DNA of 64,000 nt from MWBF01 sp040772005 (GTDB lineage Bacteria; Chloroflexota; Anaerolineae; CG2-30-64-16): contig JAXGYZ010000016.1 in NCBI GenBank assembly GCA_040772005.1, forward strand, positions 1 to 64,000, given 5' to 3'. The notes beneath the pieces are model-generated. The model searched no databases and was not told the origin of the DNA. It saw nothing but the letters and a program-made list of their open reading frames with translations. Of the stretch, positions 61,608 through 64,000 are shown piece by piece; the stretch's first letter is position 1; every line of letters begins with the position of its first letter. The translations under genes and the position numbers were made by a program.

Positions 61608-64000
61608 AGCATACGAATCCTTCTCGGCCGCGGCGGGATCGCACAGTGGCAGCCCGTGCGCCGTACAATTTCGTGCCATTGCCACATCGCCTGGCCCTGG
61701 CCCGTACCCCCCTGCCGAGCCATAACGCATCCGCTGAAGGCACGCTGAGTGGGCGCATCGTGTGCCAGCTTGAGACCTGCTCACCCACCTACGTGCGCGG
61801 AATGATGACGCGCCAGGTGTTCGAAGAACAAGGCGAGAAGGGACCCGACAAACTGACCGTCAAGGAGAAGGAGATCCGGTCACCCTTCTTCGGCACTTCA
61901 GAGATGCTAATAGAAGGCCAACCCGTACCCACAATTCCGGGATCGTCGCTGCGCGGGATGCTGCGTATGCTGGTAGAGATTGCAGGTTACGGTCGGATGC
62001 GCTGGGTCGGCCGGGAACCGTCCTTTACTTTTCGAGCGGTGGCGGCAGGCAACGACGATCCGCTCCGCAATCCTTACCAGGATGTACTCGGACGGTTCGG
62101 CGCGAATGTGCAGGCCGGCTATCTGATTCAGAAAGACGACGAGTGGTATGTACAGCCGGCGCTGAAGCCCGCGGCAATGGGTTGGCCGGAGCGATCCAGC
62201 TATCTTAAGGTCAAGGAACGCCAGATTCCCGATCGGGCAATCCCGAGCTTAATCCGGCTCAACTCCGCGAACTACCGACCGCAAATTCACGTGGTCTCAT
62301 TCTCAGCAGCTGTGCAGACCGGGCAGAAAGGGCGTTATACCGCCGTCACGCAGATCGGCGATCACAGGGCCGGCTATCCGTATCAAGGCACCCTGGTCTG
62401 CTCCGGGAACATGCTGGAGACAGGCAAAGCGAAGCAGTTGTCGCCGCGAAAGAATCATGCATTGGTGCTGGATGTTGACCCCAAAGCCAAGCGCCTCAAG
62501 ATACGCGCGGAGGCTGTTCAGGACTACCTGGACGGCTTGACCCCCTTTCAGAAGGAAGAGCTTGCGGCCTGGAGCAAGGACAAAGGTTGCCTCGGTCACC
62601 TGCGGCCCGTTTTCTATGTCGTGCAGGGCAACGAGGTCGCATATTTCGGACATTCGCCCAACTTCCGTATTCCCGCCCGGCTGTTCGGCGGTGATCGGGC
62701 TGCGCGCCCATCAGATTTCGTGCCGGAGGAGCTAACCAACGCCCCTCAGCCCGACCTGGCAGACGCAATCTTTGGATGGGTTGAGGAAATCGGCGCCGGG
62801 CCGCGCAGCAACCCGGCTGACGGCCTGCCTGCCGGCCGCGCCGGGCGGGTTGCGGTCAGCGATGCCGCCTATGTAAGCCACCGTGAAGGCGTCTGGCTGA
62901 GCCAAGAGCCGATAGCGCCACATACGCTTGGTTCCCCGAAGCCCACCACCTTTCAACACTACCTCGTGCAGGATAGGAGCCTCGGCCACGATCCGGATGA
63001 CAAGAGCCAGTTGGCGCATTATGGCACCTCACCGGACCGCACTCAGATTCGCGGGCACAAGTTGTACTGGCATCGAGGCAGCACGCCGGATATCGAGGCG
63101 ACTGCGAAGGAACGTCAACACGAGAGTCAACTCACACGCATCATGCCGTTGAAAGCAGGGGTGCAGTTCGAATTCGACATTCGATTTGAGAACCTGCGTC
63201 CGGAGGAACTGGGTGCGCTGCTTTGGGTCTTGCAGTTGCCGGGCCAACCGGACCGAGTCTACCGGCACAAGATCGGCATGGGGAAGCCGTTGGGGATGGG
63301 TTCTGTGGCAATCGTACCCGAGTTGCACCTCACACAGCGAAGGCAGCGTTACGAGCGGCTGTTCGCTGAAAACGGTTGGGAAGAAGCTGCTCAACAGGCA
63401 TCTCCAGACAGCTACATTGCTGCCTTCGAACGGTATCTGCTTGTGGACCAGCAGATCGCGCCGCAGGCAGCCCACCTGGCCGACGTCGAACGGATCCAGA
63501 TGCTACTGGCGATGCTCGAATGGCACGAGGGTACCCGCGAGTGGTTGGATGCGACCCGCTACATGGAAATCGAGCATGGGGCGAACAAGGTCAACGAGTA
63601 CAGAGAGCGTCCCGTCCTGCCCGACCCGCTGGCCGTCCTGGCCGGTCAGCCCGTGCAGCCGCCGACGCCTGCGCACCAGGCGCCCCCACCACCCGCCGCA
63701 CCACAAGCGCCGGGCGTCCAGTTGCCACCGGCAGCGGCTACGGCACCGCACCCGACAGCCGCGCCGACCAGGCCGGCTCCTGAGCTCAGCCAGCCGGCGT
63801 CGGCCTCCGAAGTCGTACCAGGCATGTATCTGGAGGGCAGGGTCGTGCGCGCCGAGTCGGCACGCATCATCGTGGATATCGGCGGCGAGGAGGCCGTGCT
63901 GTGGAAAGGAGCGATTCGCCCTCAGGTCCCTGATGGCCCTGAACTTCGCCGGCGATTCCCCGCAGGCTCGACGATCCGTGCGTGGGTCAAGGAGCGCAGT
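61604..64000 (+). CDS. TIGR03986-type Cas7-insertion RAMP with S1/OB-like tail (partial, runs off the window)
   Basis: At least 799 residues, open at the window end. The N-terminal APYNFVPLP (19-27), the SGRIVCQLETCSPTYVRG strand and IPGSSLRGMLR near 111 mark the TIGR03986 family of type III-D RAMPs. The large middle (residues 150-500) is the characteristic insertion. A Pro/Ala-rich linker (about 685-735) leads to a C-terminal domain VPGMYLEGRVVRAESARIIV, VDIGGEEAVLWKGAIRP, which looks like an S1/OB nucleic-acid-binding fold not expected in the usual family. The start ATG 61604 overlaps the csx19 stop. Confidence 0.82.
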   Translation, partial: MKHTNPSRPRRDRTVAARAPYNFVPLPHRLALARTPLPSHNASAEGTLSGRIVCQLETCSPTYVRGMMTRQVFEEQGEKGPDKLTVKEKEIRSPFFGTSEMLIEGQPVPTIPGSSLRGMLRMLVEIAGYGRMRWVGREPSFTFRAVAAGNDDPLRNPYQDVLGRFGANVQAGYLIQKDDEWYVQPALKPAAMGWPERSSYLKVKERQIPDRAIPSLIRLNSANYRPQIHVVSFSAAVQTGQKGRYTAVTQIGDHRAGYPYQGTLVCSGNMLETGKAKQLSPRKNHALVLDVDPKAKRLKIRAEAVQDYLDGLTPFQKEELAAWSKDKGCLGHLRPVFYVVQGNEVAYFGHSPNFRIPARLFGGDRAARPSDFVPEELTNAPQPDLADAIFGWVEEIGAGPRSNPADGLPAGRAGRVAVSDAAYVSHREGVWLSQEPIAPHTLGSPKPTTFQHYLVQDRSLGHDPDDKSQLAHYGTSPDRTQIRGHKLYWHRGSTPDIEATAKERQHESQLTRIMPLKAGVQFEFDIRFENLRPEELGALLWVLQLPGQPDRVYRHKIGMGKPLGMGSVAIVPELHLTQRRQRYERLFAENGWEEAAQQASPDSYIAAFERYLLVDQQIAPQAAHLADVERIQMLLAMLEWHEGTREWLDATRYMEIEHGANKVNEYRERPVLPDPLAVLAGQPVQPPTPAHQAPPPPAAPQAPGVQLPPAAATAPHPTAAPTRPAPELSQPASASEVVPGMYLEGRVVRAESARIIVDIGGEEAVLWKGAIRPQVPDGPELRRRFPAGSTIRAWVKERS

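Noticed and set aside
1..64000. tRNA, rRNA or riboswitch genes
   Set aside because: No cloverleaf with T-arm consensus, rRNA segment or recognisable riboswitch core was found by eye; a covariance-model scan would be decisive.

Overview
The window is GC-rich DNA that looks chromosomal and most resembles a Chloroflexota (Anaerolineae/Caldilineae-like) genome. This assignment is inferred from content: a giant BTAD/NB-ARC/WD40 regulator, several META-domain lipoproteins, a secreted-protein tail ending in the YLPLVLKG-type motif, Gly/Ala-rich coding bias and a type III-D CRISPR system. No rRNA, tRNA or replication gene was seen, so the taxon is not proven.

Region 1 (1-8,100) is ordinary accessory chromosome: cytochrome P450, a D-2-hydroxyacid dehydrogenase divergent from a GNAT acetyltransferase, an MFS transporter, an alpha/beta hydrolase, a small lipoprotein, and then a decayed stretch with a frameshifted secreted protein, a severed secreted-protein tail and a fragment of exonuclease III. 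Short palindromic repeats sit in most gaps.

Region 2 (8,100-20,830) holds a 1,410-residue BTAD/NB-ARC/WD40 regulator with operator-like direct repeats, a badly decayed histidine kinase/receiver pair, an SF2 helicase without a recognisable motif I, a receiver-like protein coupled to a META lipoprotein that has an in-frame stop, and a broken IS630-type element.

Region 3 (20,830-37,863) is a run of envelope and secreted proteins, all on the + strand: a holin-like membrane protein, a sortase with its probable substrate, META-S41 protease, META-beta-lactamase, PrsW-like protease, lipoproteins, a beta-helix surface protein, a possible RiPP-like small ORF, a solute-binding/NBR1-like lipoprotein, a PIG-L-type deacetylase and an acyltransferase-like membrane protein. 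Many of these genes overlap by 1-4 bases.

Region 4 (37,895-64,000, running off the end) is a large CRISPR-Cas island whose left edge cuts an exonuclease III gene. It has cas6, an array of about 46 repeats of 37 bp, and a WYL-type regulator. An adaptation block on the - strand follows: cas2, cas1, a group II-like reverse transcriptase and an RNase HI. Next come a set of RNA-handling genes: a cold-shock-domain protein, a NYN-nuclease protein, a zinc-finger/cold-shock protein, an H-C-C zinc-finger protein and an unknown 412-residue protein. Four of these promoters share one sequence element. On the + strand lies a tightly overlapped type III-D operon: a CARF-HEPN ribonuclease, a CARF-nuclease-like protein, Cas10 without an HD domain, Cas7, Csx10 (Cas5-Cas11-like), a double Cas7, Csx19 and a TIGR03986-type Cas7 with an S1/OB-like tail.

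The most interesting proposal is that cas1-cas2, RT, RNase H, NYN and the cold-shock proteins form an RNA-to-DNA spacer-acquisition module feeding the III-D complex. The gene content is visible in the sequence; the joint function is inference.
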